DNA of 64,000 bases from Bacteroides propionicigenes (lineage in GTDB: Bacteria; Bacteroidota; Bacteroidia; Bacteroidales; Bacteroidaceae): assembly GCF_018390535.1 (NCBI RefSeq), contig NZ_JAHBBW010000002.1, forward strand, positions 124,001 to 188,000, read 5' to 3'. Shown piece by piece: positions 45,127 to 53,536 of the stretch (position 1 is its first letter; every line of letters begins with the position of its first letter). The translations under genes and the position numbers were made by a program. Below the pieces are notes generated by a model. That model made no database searches, had not been told where the DNA came from, and saw nothing but the letters and a program-made list of their open reading frames with translations.

Positions 45127-47634
45127 ATGATAAAGAAAACTCTTCCAGACTTGATTGCCATTCTGGCATTCGCCCTGATTTCTTTCGCCTACTTTTTTCC
45201 GGCGGATATAGAAGGACGCATCCTGTTCCAGCACGACACTGCTGCCGGGGCCGGAGCCGGACAAGAAACCGCACAGTTCTACAATCAGACAGGGGAGCAT
45301 ACCCGCTGGACAAATTCTATCTTCGGAGGGATGCCAACCTATCAGATAGCACCGTCCTACGACTCTACCACGCCTTTGAAATGGACACAGAAAGTATACC
45401 AGCTTTTCCTGCCTACATACGTCAACCTGACATTTATATTGATGCTGGGCTTCTACATACTATTGCGCGTATTCGGTATGCCGGTATGGTTGGCAGGCTT
45501 AGGGGGCATCATGTGGGCGTTCTCATCCTATTTTTTCATTCTGATTTCAGCCGGACATATCTGGAAGTTCATCACCCTCGCCTATATCCCGCCCACAATA
45601 GCGGGTATTGTGCTTGCCTACCGGGGTAAGCTATTGGCAGGAGGCATCCTGACGGCCTTTTTCATAGCCTTGCAAATCATGTCAAACCACGTGCAGATGT
45701 CCTACTACTTCTTGTTCGTCATCCTGTTCATCGTAGGAGCATACTTTGAAGACGCCTGGCGCAACAAGACACTGTCCAAATTCTTCAAAGCAAGCGCTGT
45801 GCTGTTCGTTGCCGCCCTCATCGGCGTTGCCGCCAACCTTTCCAACCTCTACCATACCTATACATACAGCAAGGAAACCATGCGCGGCAAAAGCGAACTG
45901 GTACAGACCGGCGATGCAGCCAAACAAACCAGTAGCGGGCTGGACCGCGACTATATCACACAATGGAGCTACGGTATCGGTGAGACGCTTACCCTACTCG
46001 TACCCAACTTCAAAGGTGGCGCATCCGTCCCCCTCAGCGAAAACAGGGCGGCTATGGAAAAAGCAAATCCCATGTACAGCGGGCTGTACAGCCAACTGAC
46101 CCAATACTTTGGTGACCAGCCCATGACCTCAGGCCCTGTATACGTGGGTGCATTCGTACTCTTCCTTTTCATACTGGGCTGTTTCATCGTAAAAGGCCCT
46201 TTGAAATGGGCATTGATAGGTGCCACATTCTTTTCCATTGTATTGGCATGGGGTAAGAATTTCATGCCGCTTACCGACTTTTTCATCGACTATGTACCGA
46301 TGTACAGCAAGTTCCGCGCCGTATCTTCCATCCTCGTAATTGCCGAGTTCACTATTCCGCTGCTGGCCATCTTTGCCCTGAAACGTGTACTTGAAGAACC
46401 TGCAATTATCAAGAAAGACAAAAGAGCAACAGGTATCAGTCTGCTCCTCACAGCCGGCATAGCCTTATTGCTCACAGTCTCGCCGGGAATGTTCAGTTCC
46501 GCTTTTGTGCCGGCGCAAGAGGCACAAATGTTGCAAAATGCAGTCGACCAAAAAATGATACCTGCCGAAGAACTCTCCGGCATCCTTGCCAACCTTTCCG
46601 AAATGCGTGCCGCGCTTGTCAGTTCCGATGCACTGCGCAGCTTCATCATTATCAGTATCGGCTGCGCCATACTGCTGTTATACTCCACCGGGAAATTGCG
46701 CAAAAGCTTCACTGTTGCAGGTATCACTCTACTCTGCCTCATCGATATGTGGACAGTAAACAAACGCTACCTTTACGATGACCAGTTTGTACCTCGTTCC
46801 ACACAGACCGAGACTTTCAGCCAAAGCAAGACCGATGAATTAATCCTGCAAGACACCACACCCGATTATCGTGTGCTGAACTTTGCCACTAATACTTTTA
46901 ACGAAAACAACACCGCCTATTGGCACAAAAGTGTCGGCGGATACCACGCCGCCAAGCTGCGCCGCTACCAAGAGATGATAGAACGCCATATCTCTCCCGA
47001 AATGCAGGCAGCCTATCAAGCAATAGCCGCCGCAGGAGGAGAAATGGACAGTGTGGACGCTACCAAATTCCGCGTACTGAATATGCTGAATACAAAATAT
47101 TTCATCTTCCCCGCCGGACAGCAAGGGCAGACTGTTCCCGTCCTCAACCCTTATGCCAACGGCAACGCTTGGTTTGTAAAGAACGTACAATATGTAGACA
47201 ATGCCAATCAGGAAATTGATGCGCTCAAATCCGTTCTTCCCACCGAAACTGCCATTGTTGACGTCCGTTTCAAGGAGCTACTAAAAGGGACAACCGATGC
47301 TTGTAAAGACAGTCTCTCTACTATTCGTCTGACGAGCTATAAACCGAACCATCTGGTTTACGAAACAGAAAATCCGGGAAACGGCATTGCTGTATTCTCC
47401 GAGATTTACTACCCGGACGGTTGGCAAGTAACTATCGACGGAGAACCCGCCGAGTTGGGACGTGCGAACTATATATTGCGTACCATGTATGTCCCTGCCG
47501 GCAAACATACAATTGAAATGCGCTTTGACCCGAAAAGCCTGCACGCAACAGAAGGAATTGCCTACGGAGCATTGGCGTTGCTGGTTATCGGAGTTGCGGC
47601 AATCGCGCTGATGGCACGCAAGAAGACTGCATAA
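45127..47634 (+). CDS. YfhO-like multi-pass membrane protein
   Basis: 835 residues from the ATG at 45127, chosen because it begins a plain membrane-protein N-terminus (MIKKTLPDLIAILAFALISF) and lies after a TAAGTTTG promoter box at 45044-45051. About 12 membrane helices are followed by a C-terminal extracytoplasmic domain (after about residue 580; NTKYFIFPAGQQ, then YYPDGWQVTIDG) and a final helix. This plan resembles YfhO and other GT-C-type membrane proteins thought to transfer sugars from lipid carriers. No donor or acceptor can be named. Confidence 0.85.
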   Translation: MIKKTLPDLIAILAFALISFAYFFPADIEGRILFQHDTAAGAGAGQETAQFYNQTGEHTRWTNSIFGGMPTYQIAPSYDSTTPLKWTQKVYQLFLPTYVNLTFILMLGFYILLRVFGMPVWLAGLGGIMWAFSSYFFILISAGHIWKFITLAYIPPTIAGIVLAYRGKLLAGGILTAFFIALQIMSNHVQMSYYFLFVILFIVGAYFEDAWRNKTLSKFFKASAVLFVAALIGVAANLSNLYHTYTYSKETMRGKSELVQTGDAAKQTSSGLDRDYITQWSYGIGETLTLLVPNFKGGASVPLSENRAAMEKANPMYSGLYSQLTQYFGDQPMTSGPVYVGAFVLFLFILGCFIVKGPLKWALIGATFFSIVLAWGKNFMPLTDFFIDYVPMYSKFRAVSSILVIAEFTIPLLAIFALKRVLEEPAIIKKDKRATGISLLLTAGIALLLTVSPGMFSSAFVPAQEAQMLQNAVDQKMIPAEELSGILANLSEMRAALVSSDALRSFIIISIGCAILLLYSTGKLRKSFTVAGITLLCLIDMWTVNKRYLYDDQFVPRSTQTETFSQSKTDELILQDTTPDYRVLNFATNTFNENNTAYWHKSVGGYHAAKLRRYQEMIERHISPEMQAAYQAIAAAGGEMDSVDATKFRVLNMLNTKYFIFPAGQQGQTVPVLNPYANGNAWFVKNVQYVDNANQEIDALKSVLPTETAIVDVRFKELLKGTTDACKDSLSTIRLTSYKPNHLVYETENPGNGIAVFSEIYYPDGWQVTIDGEPAELGRANYILRTMYVPAGKHTIEMRFDPKSLHATEGIAYGALALLVIGVAAIALMARKKTA

Positions 47635-47686
47635 AACTAAGAGCGGCAACACCCACACACATCTTCCGAAAGAGAAAGAGATGCGC

Positions 47687-47742
47687 AAACCTCGTTTTTC
47701 CCTGTAGCTTATAAAGAAGCAGCACAGGGAGAAACGAGGTTT
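47687..47742 (+). terminator. Hairpin after YfhO-like gene
   Basis: Arms AAACCTCGTTTTTCCCTGT and ACAGGGAGAAACGAGGTTT pair over 19 bp with one mismatch, then TTGCTATAAGG. The T-tract is short, so termination is likely but not certain. Confidence 0.6.
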
Positions 47743-47778
47743 TGCTATAAGGAAAATTATTTTTCTTATGAAGAAAAC

Positions 47779-47894
47779 AGGGTGTTGGTTACTGTCAACA
47801 GCTCTGTTGACAGTAGTCACTCAATCCGTTGACAATAGTCACTCAATCCGTTGACAATAGTAAACAGACCTGTTGACAGTAACCAACACCCTAT
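47779..47894. repeat. 22-bp-periodic palindromic element D
   Basis: TTGACA starts at 47807, 47829, 47851 and 47873, exactly 22 bp apart. The first two units share TAGTCACTCAATCCG. A leading inverted unit makes a perfect 23-bp inverted repeat, 47779-47801 with 47870-47892. Its flank shares TAGCAAAACCTCGTTT (complement of 47732-47747) with element B. Confidence 0.9.
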
Positions 47895-48059
47895 TTTCTC
47901 CGTAACAAAAATGAATGCCGTATAGATGAAAAGATAATCATATAACGTAATAAATCAAATTCTGCTATAAGGAAAAGAATGAAAAAATATGGTATAAATC
48001 ACCGGCAGAACGATATATTTCAGTAACTTTGCTCTTCAAATCAAAAAAAGCTATATAGT

Positions 48060-48392
48060 ATGGAAACTACCAGACAGAATAAAATAGCCCGCCTGCTACA
48101 AAAAGAGCTGAGCGACATCTTCTTATTGCAGACCAAATCAATGCCCGGTATACTGATTTCAGTGAGCGCCGTACGCATCAGTCCCGATATGAGCGTAGCA
48201 CGCGCCTACCTCAGTATCTTCCCCTCAGAGAAGAGCGATGAAATCATCAAGAATATCAATGCGAATATGAAGTCTATCCGCTTTGAATTGGGTACTCGCG
48301 TACGTCACCAGCTACGTATCATTCCCGAACTGAAATTCTTTGTAGACGATTCACTGGACTATCTGGAAAGAATTGACGAATTGCTGAAATAG
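48060..48392 (+). CDS. rbfA: Ribosome-binding factor A
   Basis: 110 residues with the KH-like fold of RbfA: RQNKIARLLQKELSDIFL at the start, the block ISVSAVRISPDMSVARAYLSIFP and RHQLRIIPELKFFVDDS at the end. It helps 30S maturation by binding 16S rRNA. The promoter box TAACTTTG is 29 bp upstream. The permease gene follows after 24 bp. Confidence 0.93.
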   Translation: METTRQNKIARLLQKELSDIFLLQTKSMPGILISVSAVRISPDMSVARAYLSIFPSEKSDEIIKNINANMKSIRFELGTRVRHQLRIIPELKFFVDDSLDYLERIDELLK

Positions 48393-48416
48393 CCGATTAG
48401 CAGTTAACGACTACAC

Positions 48417-49649
48417 ATGAACCTTCCCTTCTTCATAGCCCGCCGCTACCTCTTCTCTAAGAAGAAGCATAATGCAATCAACATTATATCCGGCATTTCG
48501 GTATGTGGAGTAGCTTTGGCTACATTGGCGTTAGTATGTACGCTGTCCGTATTCAACGGCTTTCAGGATATGGTGGCAGGATTCTTTACGGCTTTCGATC
48601 CAGAACTGAAAATTACCGTTCGGGAAGGGAAGGTTTTTGATCCGCTCGAATCACATATACAGCAAGTACGCGCCCTACCCGAAATAGACATTTGGACAGA
48701 AACGCTGGAAGAGAATGCAATGATACAATACAAAGACCGTCAGGCAATGGCAGTTATCAAAGGCGTGGAAGATAACTTCGAGCAACTGACGTCTATAGAC
48801 AGCCTATTGTACGGTACGGGAGAATTTATACTGAACGATTCCGTTGTGGACTATGGTTTTATGGGAGTGGAACTGGTCTCCGAGCTCGGTACCGGGATTC
48901 AGTTTGTCGACCCGTTGCGGGTGTATGCCCCTAAGAGAAATGTACGTGTAAATATTGCCAACCCATCGGCTGCTTTCAACCAAGATTATCTGTTTTCGCC
49001 GGGAGCGGTATTTGTCGTCAACCAGCAAAAATACGATTCACGCTATGTTCTTACATCGCTGAGCTTCGCACGACGGCTTTTTAATTACGATACGGAAGTT
49101 TCCGCTATCGAACTAAAACTAAAAGCGGGAAGCAACACCAACACCGTACAAAAGAAAATGGAACGTATCTTGGGTGACCGTTTTGTAGTGCAAAACCGTT
49201 ACGAACAACAAGCAGATGTATTTCGAATCATGGAGATTGAAAAACTCATCTCATATCTATTTCTTACCTTTATCCTCACAATTGCCTGCTTCAACGTCAT
49301 AGGCTCGCTATCCATGCTGATACTGGACAAACGCGAAGATGCGGAGACATTGCGTAATTTGGGTGCCGACGACCGATTGATAGCCCGTATCTTCCTTTTC
49401 GAAGGGCGATTGATTTCCGTCTTTGGAGCAATAGCCGGAATTATTTTAGGATTATTACTATGCTTTCTGCAACAACATTTCGGACTTATATCTTTAGGAG
49501 GAGGTAACGGAAACTTTGTAGTGGATGCCTATCCGGTAAGCGTGCACGCAACAGACATTATAGTGGTATTTATTACGGTTATTACCGTAGGATTCCTTTC
49601 AGTATGGTATCCGGTGAGGTACTTGAGCAAACGGTTACTTAAAAAATAG
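48417..49649 (+). CDS. ABC transporter permease, LolC/LolE type
   Basis: 410 residues. The first membrane helix near the start (NIISGISVCGVALATLALVCTLSVF) is followed by a large periplasmic domain. Three C-terminal helices in the FtsX-like domain follow (FLTFILTIACFNVIGSLSML, LFEGRLISVFGAIAGIILG and DIIVVFITVITVGFLSVWYP). Proteins of this size and plan include LolC/LolE, which release lipoproteins from the inner membrane. The ATPase partner is not next to it. It shares the rbfA transcript. Confidence 0.88.
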   Translation: MNLPFFIARRYLFSKKKHNAINIISGISVCGVALATLALVCTLSVFNGFQDMVAGFFTAFDPELKITVREGKVFDPLESHIQQVRALPEIDIWTETLEENAMIQYKDRQAMAVIKGVEDNFEQLTSIDSLLYGTGEFILNDSVVDYGFMGVELVSELGTGIQFVDPLRVYAPKRNVRVNIANPSAAFNQDYLFSPGAVFVVNQQKYDSRYVLTSLSFARRLFNYDTEVSAIELKLKAGSNTNTVQKKMERILGDRFVVQNRYEQQADVFRIMEIEKLISYLFLTFILTIACFNVIGSLSMLILDKREDAETLRNLGADDRLIARIFLFEGRLISVFGAIAGIILGLLLCFLQQHFGLISLGGGNGNFVVDAYPVSVHATDIIVVFITVITVGFLSVWYPVRYLSKRLLKK

Positions 49650-49678
49650 AAATACCACGCGTTCTGTAATGTACAGAC

Positions 49679-50311
49679 TCATGATTTCTTACGGATAATC
49701 GTCAGCCCGTCCCGTAACGGAAGGATTACTTTTTCTACACGGTTATCTTCGGCAACCAAATTATTGAAAGCTTTTATACCAATTGTCTGCAAGTCCGTAC
49801 GATGCGGATGTTCTTCGAGGACATGACCGTCCCACAAGGTATTGTCGGCAATAATATAACCGCCCTCAGAAAGGCATTTCAATACCATTTCATAATAATC
49901 GACGTAACGGCGCTTGTCACCGTCGATGAAAGCAAGATCGAAAGTTATATTCAATTGGGGAACAAGTTCCAACGCATTACCTATATAAAACTTTATTTTA
50001 TCAGCATAAGGTGAATTCTCCAGCCAGGGACGGGTAAAGTCTTCCTGTTCATCATTAATTTCAAAAGTATGCAACATTCCACCCTCCGTCAATCCCTCTG
50101 CCATGCAAAGCGCGGAATATCCGCTATATGTTCCAATCTCCAGTATCTGCCGAGGACGTATCATCTTAACAAACATCTTGAGCATACGCCCCTGCAAATG
50201 CCCCGAAGCCATACGGGGATAGAGCAACTTAAGATGCGTATCACGGTAGAGGGCTTTCAGATAGTCGCCTTCATCATCGATGTGCTGCAAGATGTATTCG
50301 TCTAATGTCAT
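49679..50311 (-). CDS. Class I SAM-dependent O-methyltransferase
   Basis: 210 residues from the ATG at 50311 (MTLDEYILQHIDDEGDY); the longer frame is non-coding in character. The SAM motif is EIGTYSGYSALCMAEGL and the metal/substrate region is LAFIDGDKRRYVDYYEM. It resembles caffeoyl-CoA-type O-methyltransferases, bacterial members of which have mostly unknown substrates. It is downstream of pyk on the same strand, after a 23-bp AT-rich hairpin (50321-50394). Confidence 0.88.
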   Translation of the reverse strand: MTLDEYILQHIDDEGDYLKALYRDTHLKLLYPRMASGHLQGRMLKMFVKMIRPRQILEIGTYSGYSALCMAEGLTEGGMLHTFEINDEQEDFTRPWLENSPYADKIKFYIGNALELVPQLNITFDLAFIDGDKRRYVDYYEMVLKCLSEGGYIIADNTLWDGHVLEEHPHRTDLQTIGIKAFNNLVAEDNRVEKVILPLRDGLTIIRKKS

Positions 50312-50320
50312 ATAAGCTGG

Positions 50321-50394
50321 AAATTGAGAATTGAAAATTAAAAGATGATAGTCCGCTAACAAACATTTATTTTTTAATTTCCAATTCTCAATTT
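50321..50394 (-). terminator. AT-rich hairpin between pyk and methyltransferase
   Basis: Arms 50321-50343 (AAATTGAGAATTGAAAA...) and 50372-50394 pair over 23 bp with one mismatch. AATTGAGAATTG-type sequence also occurs before the SusD-like gene at 33579-33604, so it may be a common repeat rather than a dedicated terminator. Confidence 0.55.
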
Positions 50395-50400
50395 ATATTT

Positions 50401-51858
50401 TTACAAGTATCTGTTACTGTTTGGCAATACGCTATCTTGAGCGTGTTTCAAGGCATCTTCTACCACATTGATTTCAAGGAAAGAAGTCTGTGTACCAGCC
50501 TTACCGCTACTCAAATAACCTACCATATCGGTAGGTTGCAAACGACCTTCCTGAAGCAAACGGCGGAGCGCAGCAAAGTAATATTCTTGTCCGTTGGCAA
50601 GTTCGGGCATATAAATAGCTTCCACACCATATGACAGAGCCAAGTGGCGCATTGTCTTTTCTTTGTAGCAAATAGCAAGTACCGGGTATTTACCACGGAA
50701 AGCAGCAAGGTTGCGAGCTGTGCGACCACTGTAACTGTCTGTAATAATAGCACGAATCTTTAATTTCGTAGTAGCCTTTACTGCTTGCTTGGCAAGGAAA
50801 GCCGTTACATCGTTTCCGTTTTCATCCAGAGGGATACGGATGTCATTATCCGCAAGTTTATCCTTTTCTGCTTGGGCAGCAACTTTCGTCATAGTCTTAA
50901 CCGCTTCAACCGGATATTTACCATAAGCTGTTTCTCCACTTAACATCAAAGCATCCGTACGGTAATAGATAGCATTGGCAATGTCCGTAACCTCCGCACG
51001 AGTAGGACGCGGATTGGAAATCATGGTATGGAGCATCTGTGTAGCAACAATTACCGGCTTCTTAGCCAAAATGCATTTGCGAATCAACAAACGCTGAATA
51101 CCCGGAATACGTTCCTGCGGAACTTCAATACCCAAGTCACCACGAGCTACCATAACACCGTCAGCTACTTCAAGAATCTCATCAATATTATCTACTCCTT
51201 CTTGGTTCTCAATTTTAGCAATAATTCTGATGTCACTATTGTGTGCATCGAGGATAGCTTTTATATCAAGAATATCTTGTCTGTTGCGCACGAAAGAATG
51301 CGCTATGAAATCAATATCTTTCTCGATAGCGTAGAGGATATTGTTACGGTCTTTTTCTGTCAATGAGGGTAGATTAATACGTACACCCGGCACATTAACA
51401 CTTTTACGATTGCCCAAAGTAGCTTCATTCTGCACTTCACAGAGGAGATAGTCTGCATTCTTTTCTATAACAACCAGTTCCAAATCACCATCGTCTATAA
51501 GAATATGTCCACCGACATTCAGGTCGTTTACAAAATTAGGATAAGAAACGGAAATACATTCGCGGGTTGTTTGCAATTCGGGATTGCCTACGACTTTTAC
51601 ACGGTCTCCTACTTTAAAAGGAATAGGCTCGGCAAGGACAGTAGTACGCACTTCCGGACCTTTCGTATCCATAAGAATTGCGATACGGTTGGAAACGGTA
51701 CGCACGTTGGCTATCAATTTTTCAAAGCCTTCACGGCCGGCATGGGCCGTATTCATACGTACTACATTCAAACCAGCATCGAACAACTGTTTTATAAAAT
51801 CAACATCGCAACGCTGGTCGGAAATCGTTGCAACGATTTTTGTCTGTTTTAATAGCAT
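50401..51858 (-). CDS. pyk: Pyruvate kinase
   Basis: 485 residues. It begins LLKQTKIVATISDQRCDVDFIKQLFDAG, has the barrel motifs MDTKGPEVRT and IIAKIENQEGVDNIDEIL, the metal/catalytic region VMVARGDLGIEVP, and TRAEVTDIANAIYYRTDALMLSGETA. It makes pyruvate and ATP from PEP, and so competes with PckA (36285) for PEP. The C-terminal allosteric domain is of normal size. Confidence 0.96.
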   Translation of the reverse strand: MLLKQTKIVATISDQRCDVDFIKQLFDAGLNVVRMNTAHAGREGFEKLIANVRTVSNRIAILMDTKGPEVRTTVLAEPIPFKVGDRVKVVGNPELQTTRECISVSYPNFVNDLNVGGHILIDDGDLELVVIEKNADYLLCEVQNEATLGNRKSVNVPGVRINLPSLTEKDRNNILYAIEKDIDFIAHSFVRNRQDILDIKAILDAHNSDIRIIAKIENQEGVDNIDEILEVADGVMVARGDLGIEVPQERIPGIQRLLIRKCILAKKPVIVATQMLHTMISNPRPTRAEVTDIANAIYYRTDALMLSGETAYGKYPVEAVKTMTKVAAQAEKDKLADNDIRIPLDENGNDVTAFLAKQAVKATTKLKIRAIITDSYSGRTARNLAAFRGKYPVLAICYKEKTMRHLALSYGVEAIYMPELANGQEYYFAALRRLLQEGRLQPTDMVGYLSSGKAGTQTSFLEINVVEDALKHAQDSVLPNSNRYL

Positions 51859-51958
51859 AATCTTATACCTATATTTATTAATGATGAATTATGAGCGAAG
51901 AATTATGGATTACCTGTGGTATTTCTTTATCCTGCATTCACAATTGATAATTCTTAAT

Positions 51959-52384
51959 TTAATTTTTTGATTCCAGCAACGCTTCCAATGCCAGACGGTA
52001 AGAATCCAATCCAAAGCCGCAAATAACACCCCGACAAGCACAAGCTATCATGGATACGTGACGAAATGCCTCACGGGAATGTACATTAGAGATATGAACC
52101 TCAACCACCGGGGAAGTAACTGCCCGAATCGCATCTTGCAGAGCAATGGAAGTATGGGTGTAAGCACCCGCATTCAAAATAATACCATCTACATCAAAAC
52201 CGACTTGTTGTACCTTGTCTATCAACTCTCCTTCGATGTTGGATTGGAAATAGTCTATCTGTACATCCACATACCTTTTACGGAGCCCAGCAAGACAGTC
52301 TTCAAAAGTAACACTGCCATAAATGGAAGGTTCACGTTTTCCCAACAGATTTATATTGGGGCCGTTAATAATTTGTATCCTCAT
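51959..52384 (-). CDS. aroQ: 3-dehydroquinate dehydratase, type II
   Basis: 141 residues from the ATG at 52384 (MRIQIINGPNINLLGKREP). The longer frame crosses its promoter, TATCTTTG on the minus strand (complement of 52433-52440). Active-site motifs are NGPNINLLG, the catalytic-loop YGSVTFEDC region, INAGAYTHTS and VHISNVHSREAFRH. It catalyses the third step of the shikimate pathway. It is divergent from xerD and shares the 66-bp gap with its promoter. Confidence 0.95.
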   Translation of the reverse strand: MRIQIINGPNINLLGKREPSIYGSVTFEDCLAGLRKRYVDVQIDYFQSNIEGELIDKVQQVGFDVDGIILNAGAYTHTSIALQDAIRAVTSPVVEVHISNVHSREAFRHVSMIACACRGVICGFGLDSYRLALEALLESKN

Positions 52385-52398
52385 AACACAATTTTTTA

Positions 52399-52440
52399 TA
52401 CCTTTGTCCACAGAGAACATTCTTTCAAGGTGCAAAGATA
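52399..52440. promoter_or_regulatory. Overlapping divergent promoters of aroQ and xerD
   Basis: On the plus strand TACCTTTG at 52399-52406 is the -7 box of xerD. On the minus strand TATCTTTG (complement of 52433-52440) is that of aroQ. Each promoter lies within the leader or upstream region of the other gene, which may make the two compete. Confidence 0.6.
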
Positions 52441-52450
52441 CGAAAAAGTA

Positions 52451-53401
52451 ATGAAAGTAGAAGAGAATTTAACGAATAAGGAAAGACGAGCAGTGATAAT
52501 CCGAAAGTATCAGCAATATCTCAAGCTGGAGAAATCGCTCTCCCCAAACACGTTCAATGCCTATATGACGGACTTACAGAAACTTCTGCACTTTTTGGAG
52601 GGAGAGAACATCGAGATGCTGGACGTTACGCTCGATGATTTGCAACGCTTCGCCGCAGGTCTACACGACATCGGCATTCATCCCCGCTCGCAGGTCCGCA
52701 TCCTCTCCGGCATTAAATCCTTTTTTCATTTTCTCGTAGTTGCCGACTATCTGGAAGCCGACCCTGGTGAATTGCTGGAAGGCCCCAAAATCGGGTTCAA
52801 AATACCGGAAGTTCTCACCGTAGAGGAAATTGACAAAATCATTTCCGCCGTAGATATGGACAAAAAAGAAGGGCAACGCAACCGGGCTATCTTAGAAACC
52901 TTGTATAGCTGCGGGTTACGTGTATCGGAATTATGCAACCTGAAACTTTCCGACCTCTATTTTGAAGAAGGATTCATCAAAGTAGAGGGCAAAGGCAGTA
53001 AGCAACGTTTGATACCGATTTCACCCAGAGCCATCAAAGAAATAAAGTATTGGTTTATAGACCGCAATATGGGAAAAATAAAAAAAGGGTACGAGGATTA
53101 TGTATTCTTGGCGCGATGGGGCAATAATATTTCCCGCATCATGGTGTTCCACATGATTAAAGAACTCGCAGAGAAAGCCGGTATCACCAAAAATATCAGT
53201 CCACACACATTCCGCCACTCCTTTGCAACCCATCTGTTAGAAGGTGGCGCCAACCTACGGGCTATCCAGTGTATGCTGGGACATGAATCCATTGCTACCA
53301 CAGAAATTTATACGCATATCGACCGAAATATGCTTCGAAGTGAAATTATTGAGCATCATCCGCGCAACATTAAATACCGAAAAGAACATGGAGTTTATTA
53401 A
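52451..53401 (+). CDS. xerD: Tyrosine recombinase XerD
   Basis: 316 residues from the ATG at 52451 (MKVEENLTNKERRAV). Catalytic residues are Arg157 (GLRVSEL), His252 and Arg255 (HTFRH), His in LGHESIATTE and Tyr287 (IYTHID). With XerC it resolves chromosome dimers at dif, or it may serve as the single Xer of the cell. Its divergence from the fimbrial recombinase (3136-4044), which has Tyr in place of the HxxR His, is clear. The neighbouring gene is aroQ. Confidence 0.92.
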   Translation: MKVEENLTNKERRAVIIRKYQQYLKLEKSLSPNTFNAYMTDLQKLLHFLEGENIEMLDVTLDDLQRFAAGLHDIGIHPRSQVRILSGIKSFFHFLVVADYLEADPGELLEGPKIGFKIPEVLTVEEIDKIISAVDMDKKEGQRNRAILETLYSCGLRVSELCNLKLSDLYFEEGFIKVEGKGSKQRLIPISPRAIKEIKYWFIDRNMGKIKKGYEDYVFLARWGNNISRIMVFHMIKELAEKAGITKNISPHTFRHSFATHLLEGGANLRAIQCMLGHESIATTEIYTHIDRNMLRSEIIEHHPRNIKYRKEHGVY

Positions 53402-53449
53402 ATTATAATAAATGTGGTAGTATTATTAACAAATTGCCAAGAGAATTAA

Positions 53450-53457
53450 TATCTTTG
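53450..53457 (+). promoter_or_regulatory. -7 promoter box of OmpA/TPR lipoprotein
   Basis: TATCTTTG matches TAnnTTTG exactly, giving a leader of about 75 nt. Confidence 0.6.
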
Positions 53458-53536
53458 CAAAGCTATATATATAGGAGTATAGCAACTAATTGTGAATGGA
53501 CAAATTTCAATTACAAACAATTAATTTATATCTAAA

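Larger units (their letters stand above)
47635..48059. other. Intergenic region before rbfA
   Basis: 425 bp. A 19-bp hairpin (47687-47705 with 47724-47742, one mismatch) probably ends the YfhO-like transcript. Repeat element D follows (47779-47894). An exact -7 box TAACTTTG at 48024-48031 serves rbfA. The remaining AT-rich sequence shows nothing recognisable. Confidence 0.6.

Noticed and set aside
47779..47894. CRISPR array, because of regularly spaced repeats (also considered for the similar elements at 8061, 29811 and 41021)
   Set aside because: The period is only 22 bp with no unique spacers of 26-40 bp, units are partly inverted, and there are no cas genes.
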